Shown here piece after piece: positions 13,177 to 26,858 of a stretch of 64,000 bases of DNA. Made by a program: the position numbers and the translations under genes. The DNA is from Echiichthys vipera (Eukaryota; Chordata; Actinopteri; Perciformes; Trachinidae). Position 1 is the stretch's first letter. Each line of letters opens with the position of its first letter. The notes under the pieces were generated by a model, which saw only the letters and a list, made by a program, of their open reading frames with translations, did no database searches and was not told the DNA's origin. The stretch covers positions 2,885,012 to 2,949,011 of the forward strand of contig OY829659.1 in NCBI GenBank assembly GCA_963691815.1, given 5' to 3'.

Positions 13177-13323
13177 TGTTTGTGTGTGTGCGTGTGTGCG
13201 TGTGTGCGTGCGTGCGTTTTCGTTTCCCACACTTGAACATACACCATTGTGTGTGTATATGCTGGGACCCTTTCTACACATACAGGATGGAGTGAGTTGA
13301 CAGTCGGCTACACACACACGCAC

Positions 13324-13401
<78 letters not shown>

Positions 13402-16400
13402 GCACCTATGAGGAATGTCTAATCTCTCCACTTCATTTCACTTGCATGTCTTTTAGAGTGCAGGAGGAAACCAGAGGAAAAACAATATACAGCCTTCACA
13501 CAGGAAGGCTGCAGCTGTCTCAGCGCTGCCGTGTGAAACCATCCATCCACTGTGGTGCTTTCACAGTAATCTGTGTTTTTACAATTCTGTCATAATAGGT
13601 TATTTTTGGGGTGGATGAAGTCGTAGTTTGTCTCTGGATAGATTCAATAGATAATGTATTGATTAGGAAATTATGCTAACTTAGTTCAAGAGTAATTGTT
13701 TAACCTACAGAATTACAAAACACGTGTAAATCTTAGTTGCTGGAGCAAAAACTGACCACTTTAAATGTTTTGATTTTTCACAACCAACAGCCCAAAACCC
13801 AGATATTTTTAATTTACCATGGTATGAATTAAAGAAAGGCAGCCAAGCCTTTTTTGAGAGGCTTGAACCAGCACGTCTGATAAAATCATAATTAATAGAT
13901 TGTCAAGAAGTGACACTCTGACTGCACACGCTGCTAAAATCCAGAAACGACTGAAGCATCCACACGACGACGCTTCGGGCTAAATTAGAGGGAATCAGGA
14001 AGTGCGACATAATAACCTTCAAGGAGCTTAATCGTGACTCAGTTGCTGGATCCCAGTTTCATATGACATACTAACTGTACTCTGTATAAACTAATATATG
14101 CTAATTTTCATGCTGTTTTTGCAGTTAGTATAGATTCTTGTTAGCTAGCTAAACTATTGTGTTTGTTTGTGGCACCTGCTAAAGTGGTGAGGTCTGTCCT
14201 GTGTTTGGGTTTTCTGTCTTGTGGATTTCCTGTTTTATTTTGAAAGGTAACTCTCCTCTTGTTCCAGGTCACTTGCCCTTCCTCTTGTGTCACCGGTCTG
14301 ACGTCATTCCCTGATTCCCGATTGTTTCCACCTGTGGTTCCCCTCCCTTCATGTGTATATAGTCCGTGTCTTCCCCTCCCTTCATGTGTATATAGTCTGT
14401 GTCTTCCCCTCCCTTCATGTGTATATAGTCTGTGTCTTCCCCTCCCTTCATGTGTATATAGTCCGTGTCTTCCCCTCCCTTCATGTGTATATAGTCCGTG
14501 TCTTCCCCCTTCATGTGTATATAGTCTGTGTCTTCCCCTCCCTTCATGTGTATATAGTCTGTGTCTTCCCCTCCCTTCATGTGTATATAGTCCGTGTCTT
14601 CCCCTCCCTTCATGTGCATGTAGTCCGTGTCTTCCCCTCCCTTCATGTGCATGTAGTCCGTGTCTTCCCCTCCCTTCATGTGTATATAGTCCGTGTCTTC
14701 CCCTCCCTTCATGTGTATATAGTCCGTGTCTTCCCCCCTTCATGTACATGTAGTCCGTGTCTTCCCCTCCCTTCATGTGTATATAGTCCGTGTCTTCCCC
14801 TCCCTTCATGTGTATATAGTCCGTGTCTTCCCCTCCCTTCATGTGCATGTAGTCCGTGTCTTCCCCTCCCTTCATGTGTATGTAGTCCGTGTCTCCCCCC
14901 CCCCTTCATGTGTGTATAGTCCGTGTCTTCCCCTCCCTTCATGTGTATATATTCTGTGTCTTCCCCCCTTCATGTACATATAGTCCGTGTCTTCCCCTCC
15001 CTTCATGTGTATATAGTCCGTGTCTTCCCCTCCCTTCATGTGTATATAGTCCGTGTCTTCCCCTCCCTTCATGTGTATATAGTCCGTGTCTTCCCCTCCC
15101 TTCATGTGCATGTAGTCCGTGTCTTCCCCTCCCTTCATGTGCATGTAGTCCGTGTCTTCCCCTCCCTTCATGTGCATGTAGTCCGTGTCCCCCCCCCCTT
15201 CATGTGTATATAGTCCGTGTCTTCCCCTCCCTTCATGTGTATATAGTCCGTGTCTTCCCCTCCCTTCATGTGCATGTAGTCCGTGTCCCCCCCCCCTTCA
15301 TGTGTATATAGTCCGTGTCTTCCCCTCCCTTCATGTGTATATAGTCCGTGTCTTCCCCCCCCTTCATGTGTGTATATTCCGTGTCTTCCCCCCTTCATGT
15401 ACATATAGTCCGTGTCTTCCCCTGTCTCGTTGCCAGAGTATTTTGTCCGTTATGCCGAATGTTTCCAGCTCGTTTCCACAGCCTTGTTCATGTCAGGAGA
15501 TCCTAGATCCTCGCTCAGGTGTTTGTATTCCCTGTTTTTCATAGTAAGATTAACTTTGATTTTTTGAATGCTCTTTAGCTCATTCTGTTATCCTCCTGTT
15601 CAGAGCGACCTTTTGTTCTGGGTTTTACTGGCTCACAGCCTCACGTTTTGGATTTCAAGAACAGTTTGATCTGCGTACCTCCGCACCAGAGTCCTCATTC
15701 CTGCCCAGGTCTGACACACTCACGTGCATCCAACTCTCTCTTTTACTTTTCTAACCCTAGTTGAGTGCTGCGAGTGTGTAAAGATAAAGAGCTGTTAAGT
15801 GGTGCTGTGCTTCCCGCTGTCCATGCAGTAATGGCCGAGGTCCCCATCGACCCGCTGGTCCCATAACGCAGAACACACACCGTTCACACCCAGACGACTG
15901 CATCCTGAGATATGCAGCTTGTAGTGAGATGAAGTTGTTTTTCGGGCTGTTGTTAACCTTTTATATTAAAAACCAGATATTGGCCCGTCACTGAAATGAT
16001 GGATACATTTGATTTTATTGAACTTTTATAGTATAAACCAATTTAACGCAGACATTTAAGTCAAACACAAATTAAAATCCTTCTCACGTTTTATGAAGGT
16101 AATAAAAACTAGAATGATGCTGCAGCTCGACTGCATATTTTTCCATTTCTCAAGAGAGTGTGTAAGAAGTTTTTGGACATGTTGATCAAACGGTTTCCAA
16201 GCCTCAGGCCTCTGGGTGGGCGTTTTCCCATGGCAATGGTTACCAGGAGACGAGCTGTTAAGATCTGTGGTGCACTGACGACTGCAGCACTTTAAAGCTC
16301 CGCGTGGACTCTTGATTTCCTCGTCTTCAACAAGCACACACGGCCGGTTGTGTAGCGTTAGGGATACCAGACGTCTGTCCTGAAGACTCATCGTGGTGTT

Positions 16401-19400
16401 TGGGGGTTTCACCCAGAATGTGGAGGCTAGTTAGCTTAGCCTGCTAACGCTGACTGAATTGAATTCTCTCTCTAAGGAACTAGTAAATCAATGCTTTCTT
16501 CTTTCGCTAAAGTTTGGCACAGTGTACCGATGGACCTTCCGCTAAATGTTACTTTTTGTTTATGTTGTTTCAACCCCTGCTGAGTTATCGCCAGCTCCTC
16601 AGTACACTCAGTTCTGTGTTTGTCCTGCTTTTCTGGAACTGATGGGGGTCTAAATAGTGTTAGCTGTCTCTATTCCATAGGTCCAGATGTAGGAGTTAAA
16701 TGTTAACAGGTAGTAATATAAACTTCTTCTCAGTTTATACTGTACGTGTTTATTACTACTTGTTTATACCTTCACACAGCACAGCATATGTATTTTTATA
16801 TATAAATATATACATGTACATTACCTAAAAAAACTGTTTATCTATGACATTTATGTGACATATTAGAGCGGTACAAAGATGTATCCATCACCGGAGGACA
16901 CCATGGCAAAGGGAAAGGAGCACTCACAAGCAAAGGTCAGTCAGCTTACCTGACTGATGAGTCTGACAGGTGCGGTGGCGTCCCTTGGTTCAGTGTCCAC
17001 ATACACAGGCTAAAAGTCTTCGCCGCAGTGTGTCGCTGCATGTCGCCCCTCTCTCGCTCCCTCATTTCCTATCAAACCTACAGCTACAGCTACTGATGTG
17101 GGTGTTTCTGTCATCGTCATTCCAAGCGTCTTCTCCGTTTCTGCCCGTCCAGCTGTTTCAGACTCTCGGAGATGCCGCAGTAGCGTGGACGATGCATCTA
17201 TGATACGCATTTTTAAATGAAAACATAGTCGTTTGGATGCAGCCGAAGCAACGAGTCCTTTGTTCTTGTAAGTTACTGTAGAGTTTACTGAACTTATACT
17301 GATTTCATAGAGAAATTAATCATTTCAGTGCAACTTTAATGCACTTGTTAATTCATTTTAAGGGAAGTGCAAGTAATCCTCACTTTTTTAACAAAGCCAT
17401 TGGTTGTGACATTTACGTTGGAGTGTAGCATTGTGTGTAGACAAAGGAGAAGAGGACAGCCTGTCCCTCCACAGCCTGTAGTACTCATCCCACACATTAT
17501 CACAGGAACCACAGGATGTCTGATTGTGTGTGTGTTTTGTATGGAAGTGGATATGTATGTGTGTGTGTGTGTGTGTGTGAGAGCATCATGTTGTTAGCTG
17601 TAATGGAGGTCCGTCTGTACACGTCGTGGATGGAAATGGACCTCAACGCAGCAGCAGCCACGCAGAGATGTGATTTGGTAAATTCATGCAGCCCTCCCTC
17701 GCTTGGGCAGAAGATCATGAATATGATACGTGGGTGCATCAGGACAGATGGTCTTTTTCTGATTCATGAATTTGCCTCCATATCCCATTTCAGCTCCTCT
17801 GTGTCTTGCATCGTGGACCGTACACACACACAAACCCTTCTTCCATCCTGCAGAGACTACATTTAAATCACTTTCTACCTAAAATGCTTAAAAATAGCTC
17901 ATCTTGGCTTAAAATATTACTCTGAGCACATTCGGTCCTGTTCTTGGTTATCATATTAGAGAGCTCAAAGCCTCAGATTGATGTTAAAATGAATGAATTG
18001 TCAGTGCTGAAACTATGCTGTGTGTGTCTTTCGGAGCGTAGGAGCTGTGTGAGGACCCTCACCTGTTCGTTGATGGCATCAGCGCACACGATTTACATCA
18101 GGGACAGCTGGGGAACTGCTGGTTTGTCGCGGCGTGCTCCAGTCTGGCCTCCAGAGAGTCTCTGTGGCAAAAAGTAAGTGTTCTTCTGTGTGTGTTTGTC
18201 CATCTTTGTTCTTGTTAATCTCATGCAGGTGTGTCTGAAGTCAAACACCTACCTATCACATCATCAGTTACTGAAACATGTTCACAACACAAAGTGCTAC
18301 TTTTAAATAATAATAATAAGAAGAATTACATTATTAGTCCCGCAACGGGGGAAATTGAATTTTTTCCCTCTTATTATTAATCATGTTACACACACACAGG
18401 CCTGAAATACACACACATGCACAGACAGGACCTATATACATGCAATAAATGGAGAGATGTTAGAGCTGCCAGTGACCAGCGCCCCGAGCAGTTTGGGGTT
18501 TCGGTGCCTCGCTCAACAGCACCTCCGCAGTGCCCAGGAGATGAACTGGCACCTCTCCAGCCACCAGTCCACGCTCCATACATGGTCCACACAGGGACTT
18601 GAACCAGCGATCCTATGGTTCCCGGCCAAGTCACCTATGGACTGAGCTACTGCCGCCCAATAAATAGTGAATAAGTGTGTTAATAAGAAGTTTCCAGTGC
18701 TGCCACTAACGACTATTTTCCTTCTGATTAATCTATCAACTGGTTCGCCAATTCTACTTATTCACAGATTATTTTGTTCATTATTTTGCCCCCTTGTTCG
18801 GAAAATACTGAAACGAACAAACTGTTGAGCCTAAGCGCCTCTGTGCACGCTCGTGCCCCCCTTAGCGAAGGCCAGCGATGCGGTGTCCCATGAGCCCATG
18901 AACAAAGCTTGAGTGGTGTTTATCGATAGGTGGATTTTTAAACTTTAGACGGAGCCAGGCTCCCACTGTCTCTGCTCCTTATGTGAAACTAGGCCAAACA
19001 CATCCTGACACGCAGGCATGAAAGTGGTTATAATCTTCACATCTCACTCTCGCTAAAACGCTGAACCGTTTCTTTTCCAACACTGCAGCTGAATTTAAGG
19101 CTGACATTAGGCTCTTATATCACGTCTCCAATGCTCACAATGCAAATTGGAACGTTGTTTTGCTTTTTGCTCCTGTGGTGTCAGCCTGTTGTTGTTTGGT
19201 TGTGGCCAAAGGAAAACCACACTATAAGGGCCACATCCCCGACTCTCCCATTCAGTCAGACGGCTTTCTCTCACTGAGTGACGGCCTCTGCTGCTGATTC
19301 ATCATCGTCTTCCCTGAACGGCTGCTGAAAAAGGACAATTTCCAGTCAGACGTACCACAAAAACGTTGGGCGAGGCTCAGCCACTAATGCTCAAAGGTTC

Positions 19401-22400
19401 AACACCAAACAAAAATCATCTGTTGATTGAACTATTTGGAAGAAACAGCCAAAATCAAACTAATTGAGCTAAAGAAAGTGTTTGAAAAGACTCAACACTT
19501 TAACAAACAGGGCCGTTCCCTTCTTATAGAGCCATATAAGAAGAGCGTTGGTGCATATAATGTGCTTGGAGAAGGGAAGTTTCTACATACTCGGTTGTAA
19601 TTATTCCATATTCAGTGTTTAAGTGTCCATTAGGAGCCATTATGATTAGAAGAAAACACCAGAGGGCTCATTACATCACCTCAAAGCCTCCTTGGTCTCA
19701 GCAGACCCCATCAGTCAGGAGAAGCCTGATTGGTGGAGTCTCCCAGGACCGACTGGAAACACTAAGGCTGGATGGATGTCCTGGCGTCTGTCTGCAGTGA
19801 AAGTGTTTTTATCAGTATCTTTTTTACTCCAACCAGCAGGGAGTGTCCACGATGTATTCGATGCTAGCGAGGGGCGGGATCAGAGGAGGGTTTATAAATG
19901 AATAGAGAGATCGACGGACAATTAGAAGGATAGATAGATGTCCTGCGTTACATACGATGCATGCTGAGGTTTCATCTTAAAATCGAGTTTATTTACACAT
20001 TTAGGAACAGAGCTCAAGTCTGAACTGAGAGGATCAATCACTCGTGTGTGTGCATTAACCATGAAGCTACAGTCAGCAAGCTTCACTCGACCTGAAGACT
20101 GGAAACTGTGGGATACGGTTTAAGTCCATGCTTACCAACACTAACCGGACTCTGCCAGATAGATTGATTCGCATTTGCTCTGCATATCCATCTGGGAACT
20201 CTTGTTTGGAGATCTGGGGTGAAAATCCTGGTTTCTGATTGGATAAACCATCTGTCTATCACCAACATACGGGCCAAACCAACCAATCAGCTCACTGAAG
20301 CGTGTGACGTGGAGGCAGCGTGGAGGCAAAGCTCAGAAAGGAAACAACATGTGGGTAAAGGAGATTTTCCCTTTGTGTTTAACGTGAATTTACGGATCAA
20401 AGGCCCAATTTCAGGAGCCCGGTCCATATTCAACAGAAGGATCCAGAGAACAAAGAGTTAGTGAGCGGCTTGCTCCATAGCTGCTCATCTCATCCGTGGA
20501 AGCCTCCATGTTGTTTACACTAAACAGTCGCTTCTTGTTGCGTCACTTAAACCCACCTCAAAACCAACGCTGATCGGTACGGTCCCTTGGCAAACGTCTC
20601 CAAATTTTCTCTGCAGGACTTTACCAGACATTTCATACGGACAGTTCATAGTTTCTTATAGATCGGAAGGACATGAAAGTAACCACAGTAACCACAGTTG
20701 TTGTTTCCACAGTCAACAACAATTTGATTTATCTCTAAGAACACATGCAAACACTTAAGCAAATGTAAATGCACCTGTAAACACACATGCAGCAATGCCT
20801 GGTTCCGGTTCTGACTGCAACATCATTATTTAAATATCACTTACACATGTTAAAAATGTACTTATTGAGAACCAAAGGCCGATCATTTGGTGCCAATGCC
20901 TCAAGATGGCAACTGTTACAGACCCTGCAGCACCTCCAGTAGTAAGTAAGTAAGTGTCATTATTTTTTAACTCACCACTGGTTTGCTTTTTTGTAACCAA
21001 GTGGGAAAAGCTTTCAACAAGGCACCGTCTCTCCTCAGTAATTGGAAGTGCTCACTATCTCTGCCAACTCCAGACAGAGCGCTGCAGGAACAGAAAACCT
21101 GGACATGAGTTAGCGTTTTTAGCATTTCCTGTTCCCTCGTCTTGAAGTCAGCGGGTTGTTTGAGTGGGTTTTTGGTGAGATGCCTGAAATAATAATAATA
21201 ACAATATTCACATTTTGTTCTACAAGATGAAATGAATCAGTTAAAACTAGTGCTGCCGATCCTCCTCTATAATCCTATTTGAATTTGATCCCTTATGATC
21301 CTTAATATTTGAATAATTACTGCATTTTAACATGTATCCATTGTTGGCATGTGACACACTGATGAGAGGACATATTAAAACATTTGCATGAAGATTTTAA
21401 GCATAAATCCACTTTTGTTGGTGAACTGTAGTGAGCTCTGGAGTTTCGGGTGTAGGGATTAATCTAAAATGTTTTTTGGCGTCCATCTTGACAGAAGAAA
21501 CAAAGTGATTATTGAGGTTTAATGGGATTTGAAACAAGATGCCTCGGCCTATCGTAGCGGGACGCTGGGTAGCGACGGACTGCACAGAGAGTGTGTACAT
21601 ATGGGCACGCTAACACGACATCTTCCCCTCTGTTTACTCTCTAAGTCTTGCTCTGCTTCATCGTACAAACACACACGATGATCGTCCAACTCCAATGAGC
21701 AGCATGATTACTGATTAAATCCCTTATTTCTACATATGCAGTTTTCATTCATTCATCTTCAACCGCTTGAAATCGGGCGTGAGGCGGGGTCCACCCTGGA
21801 CAGGACGCCAGTCTATCACAGGACACATAGAGACGAACAGAGACAGACGACCATTCACACCTACGGGTGATTTAGAGTCATCAATGAACCCAACACCTGC
21901 ACGTCTTTGGACTGTGGGAGGAAACCGGAGAACCCGGAGAAAACCCACGCAGACACGAGGAGAACATGCAAACTCCACACAGAAGGGCCCCAGTCGAGAT
22001 TTGAACCCTCTCGCTGTGAGGCGACAGGGCTAACCACCCTACCACCGTGTCGCCCATATGCAGTTTTTATCATGGGTTTTTTGTTCTTGTTTTGGAGGGG
22101 GGGTGCACTCCTTGTCAGTTGCTGTCTTGCTAAGAGAAATGCCGCTTGTCAAGTCGAGTCAATTCTCTTCATGTAGCTCAATATCACAAATCACAAATTT
22201 GCCTTAAGGAGCTTTACAGCATGAGACACCGTCTGTCCTTGGTCTCTCGCTTCAGATAAGGAAAAACTAAGCCCAAAAAAACCCTTTAAAGTGTAATTCT
22301 GGCGCAAAATCATCAAATAATCCATCAAGACAGTTTTTTTCATGTAACAACTATTAACGGACAAATCAAGGAGAGTCGCTAACAGCTGGACGTGGCTAAC

Positions 22401-25400
22401 AGTGATTAGCTCGGGGCAGCAAGGTGAAGGCATTAGAAGGTCTTTAACCACTAATACTGCTGAAAATAACAGCAAACCTCTGCAGCAGCATGAGAAGAGT
22501 CCCTACACACAAAACAAAGCACCAACAGCGTAGTTAGTGAAGCCAGAGTTTATTAACTTACCTACTGGCCCCTGTACCAGCTCCTCTCATAGTAAAGTCC
22601 ATTCACGTGGATTACCAAAGTCAATCCCAAAGGAATCCTGATTAAAGAAACAATAAATAATGTGTTGATTTAGGAGCTTTAGAGGTGCTGGTTCGAAGAT
22701 ACTGTTACCCTTGGACACAGCCAGGCTAGCTGTTTCCTACCGTTTCCAGTCTTTGTGCTAAGCTACGCTAACCGACTAACCTCATCTACCGCTCCACCAG
22801 GAAGCAAATTAACTAATTTCCCAAAATACAGCCTTATCAGACGAAATTGAAAACACCAAATCCAAATGGAAAATACACAGTAGTGCCTTATTTAATCATC
22901 CTGCAGGCCTGATCTGCAGCCTGAGACCCCTTCTGTATGTTTTTGGTTTGTCATTTGAAATCGGACCACAGCTGATGAAGTGCCTCCTATCTGAGTCAGT
23001 TTATTGGATCCAAACAACAGTGGAAAAGTGTTTGTTAAAGCAGCCTTTGTGCAGAGATGTGCGTCTGTGTTATTGGCCACCAGCTTCACTTCCTATGAAA
23101 GCACAACAAGTCTCACAGGAGCAGACACTGTTCCCCACTGAGACCTGCTACTTCAACAACATTGTTATTTTATTCTGCTTTTGTCCATTAATTACCTGCA
23201 GGTGCCTTTTCATTCAGCTCCGGGGGCTGTTGTATCCGCTGATACGGCCTTTCTTAGATCATAATTATTATTCAACACCGTATATGTTGAAATGTTAGCA
23301 GGGTATATTTGTTTATCATCACTTAAGAATAAGATGACAAGAAGACTAATCTCTCCCACGGCTGCTCCATCTGTTTAACTTACGCCTGTCAAGGGTGACG
23401 GGCAGGAGTGAGGGGAAGGACACAAAACCAATGAGGGGCACTCGATAAGGATTTACATGCATTCAAAGCCGGATCGATTTAACGAGACTCCGGAGAATGT
23501 GCGGAGAATGCTTTGACAGCTCAGGTGACGAGTTAGTTACATGCTTTCTACCAAACAAGAAAGGGAGTCTAACACCTCCTGACGTCTCAGTTATTTTCCT
23601 TTTCTCTCACACCCCATCTGACACGTCTGCGTCTTCTCATTCACACAGTCACGGTTACCGCTGCGGTGTAAAAGCCGGGAGTCTTCAGGAGGAGGGGGAG
23701 GAAACCCGCGCGCCTCCCCTCTCTCTTGTTTGTCAGGGTCACCATGCAAGACGGAGATGGATGAGGCAGCAGGAACCTGTTTCCCTGTCCGCTGGGGAAT
23801 ATACTCAAGCGCACACACCTACAAATACACACTGTCTCTATCCAGTATCTCACCTGAGACTCATTTCTATCGAACCCGTCAGGGCTGGCTGTTGTCAAAG
23901 AGGAGTCCAGGATGAATACAATTGTAGCTCAACACACACACAGAACGATCCGTGTTCAGACGTTGGTTAAGAAAACGCAGATACACCCTTTGTGATTTGT
24001 TTTTGGGATTTATTTGTATTAAGCTATATTTAACATCATAGGATACAAAGAGACAAATAAACACCCTTTTATGAGCAACAGGTTCAGTGACAGTGAAAAA
24101 GGAGTCGAGTGGAGTCTTGTCCTCACAGGTTTCTCCTCTTCTGCTGACACAAGAGGAAGTCCTCCATCCATCAATCCATACAGGAAATCTATGTTTAACC
24201 TAGCTTCCTAAACTAAGCGCACACAAGCACAGAAAAAAAGTTTGTAGCAACCATCTCTCCGGTCTCAACTATCCTCCTCTGTGAAGGCGATGGAGCAGTC
24301 AACAGTCTCAGGGCTGCAGCCGTCTGCAAACGCAAACAGGAAGTACATCACCTTCCTTACCTTAGCCAGATCGGCGATCCTCTCGCCAAACTCATGCGCG
24401 TCCGCCTCGTAGCACTGGATGGGCGCGTGTTTGCCCTCACCTGGCGCCCTCCAGAAAGCCCCGACGGGCTCAAGCAGCTGACGCGTCATCAAGTGGGTGA
24501 GGTCGGGCGTCCAGAGCTGCGACGTGGCCGTGACGGTGAGGCGTCCCGTTTGGGCCAGCCGCACCACCCAGCGCGAGAATCGGAGCGACTGTCGGGTGAA
24601 GTCCAGCCGGTACACGGCCTCGTTGGGCAGCAGCAGGCGCTCACCTTCCTGCCTCTTCTGGCCTCGCTGCTGCAGGGACTGAACCCGCAGGCGCATCACC
24701 TCCGTCAGCTCGGTGTCCGGCCGGAAGGGCAGCACCAACTCTGTAGACATGCTTGGACGGCACACCGCAGCAGGCCGAGAGGTTGATACCAACTGCAAGG
24801 CTTGATTAGATTGGCAGCTACGTTGAAACTAAGCTTGTTCACCTCCTCTCTGTCCCCTTCCTTCAGTCCTCTCGAACTCTGTGCTCCTGCCTGCAGGCTT
24901 GTGCAGTGTGCATGTGTTATTGTCTGTAGCATCGATGGGAGAGGGTGGGTCTGACACAGAAGTACAGATTAGCAGAGGTGCTAGGCAACAAGATCTAATG
25001 ACATTTGCAACCCCAGCACAGGGTTTGCCCTCAGGGATCTGTGCCTAATACTGTTTGTCACACATTTGTTTGTCTCTTGTTTTCGCTTGGCTACACATCG
25101 TTGACTCTAATACCATGAAGTGCTGTATTACCACAATCCTGGAGGTGAGCATGTAAATGACAAAACCGTTTTGTCAGAGTAGGTAAACCCTTCTACAGTA
25201 TGTTAGCGCTGGGCTCTTTTAGGTGAGTGGGAGGAGGGAGGAGTGATTTAAAGCCTCTTTATTCCCCTCGGTGTGCATACTTACAGACAGCCGGGGAATA
25301 AAGAGGTGCCTTCTGCTTGTGTTCCTGGTCAGTCGTCAGGTCACTTACCTACCAGAGTTCAGGTGCTGCATAGCGACACTTGGCCCAGATGAAAGCTGAG

Positions 25401-26821
25401 ATAGATGGAGCCTTCGCTGTCTCGCCCTCCACAGTGCAGAGTCAGAGAGAGTAAGCAGTAGCAGGGTGGAGTGCAAGAGAGATTGCCTCCCGAAGGATAA
25501 CAAAATGACTCCTAGGTTTCTGTTGTGCAGGTCTTTTGTTTTTTCCTCTTTTCCAAAGGAGCTGTTGCTGCTTCAGAGCCGCTCCCCCAGAGAGGCTAGA
25601 TTCTTTCCATGGGCAGAGTGTCACCTCCTGGAGAGAGGTTTGACAGGAACTGCTGTTCAGTTAGCACACCTTGACATCTCCAAGGACACCCGCTGGAGCA
25701 CTGTCACTTAATTCACATGAGGTGTCGCTCACAGCATCATTTGCAGCTTTTATAGCATGCCCTATTCCTACTGGTAGAGGTTCCACTGGTGGCCTGTCAC
25801 AGGTCGCCTCTGGGTCGGGTGCCCTGTTACGGCACTGAGTCACAGTGGGATCATGGGAGAGCAACACTTCATCACTTTTAAAGAGCAATCACAACACAAC
25901 ATAATGCAGAAATGTGTGTGTTTACAGCAGCAGACACTGTAAAACTCACTGTGCACTACCGACGAAAAGTAACATAATGCTGATGTATTCTGGCAAAATC
26001 AAGCCAAAGCTTTGCAAATGTAACTATAAGGAGAACTAAGGAGAGCAACAAAGGAAAGGGACATAAATAATATAAATAAATACTTATAAAAGGAACTTAC
26101 TCAACGTAAAATGTTCCCGCTGTCTTACAGTCTAAACACAAACAAAAAGGGTCTGAACACTCAATAAAACACATGCAGCAGCCGCTCCTACGCCTACATG
26201 AGTGTGCATCTGCTTTAACAACATCATCAATTTGAGTTAGCAGTTAATGACAAGCTCAGTTTGTAGTAGACTACGTTAACTATAACTACACGATCAGGAA
26301 ACAAGCAGTGTGAGGACTGGATGTGGTCCGTGTTTGCTCGCCCAAACACCACATGGAGGGATCTCAGGAACCAATCACCTGGCAGGACTGGAGTGACAGC
26401 AGCTACGAGAATACAGAAACATCACAGTATCGACAATGCTGTAACCTGAGATGAGGGATAACAAATGCAGTGACACTGCATCTTTGTAACCTGAAAAAGG
26501 TTGTGAACCCGTTACGGTTTAACCTCTTAGTATGGCGCCCCCCTTTTTCAGAGAAGGGGGGATGTTCAGGGGGAGATAGCAGGACGAGTACTGTAGATGG
26601 CACATAGAAGTGGTATGTGTCTGCACCAAATCATCTGTATTTTGCTGATTTCTTTTATCTCTCAGCTACGGGTCCGATTCCTGTCACCTGCGTGTTTTGA
26701 GATTTGATGTGAACGCGTTGTTTGTTGTTTACCACCCTGGTCAAAATAACAACCCTGGTTCACAAAATGGAGCCTGGGTTATTGGAGTTTTCACTTTACC
26801 ACAGCAAATGCAGGCAGCTGA

Positions 26822-26858
<37 letters not shown>

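Noticed and set aside
14141..15544. Long frames on both strands with 11-residue repeats, as if a repeat protein or a CRISPR-like array
   Set aside because: They follow from a 33-bp tandem repeat whose length is a multiple of three. There are no unique spacers, no start or splice context, and the frame is open in both directions.
23497..23970. 157-codon + strand frame antisense and downstream of omp
   Set aside because: Low-complexity composition, no recognised motif and no splice support; likely chance.
24751..24798. N-terminal extension of omp by 16 codons
   Set aside because: The extension has no ATG start, its first codon being TTG; the ATG at 24750 has a good context and gives the usual family length.
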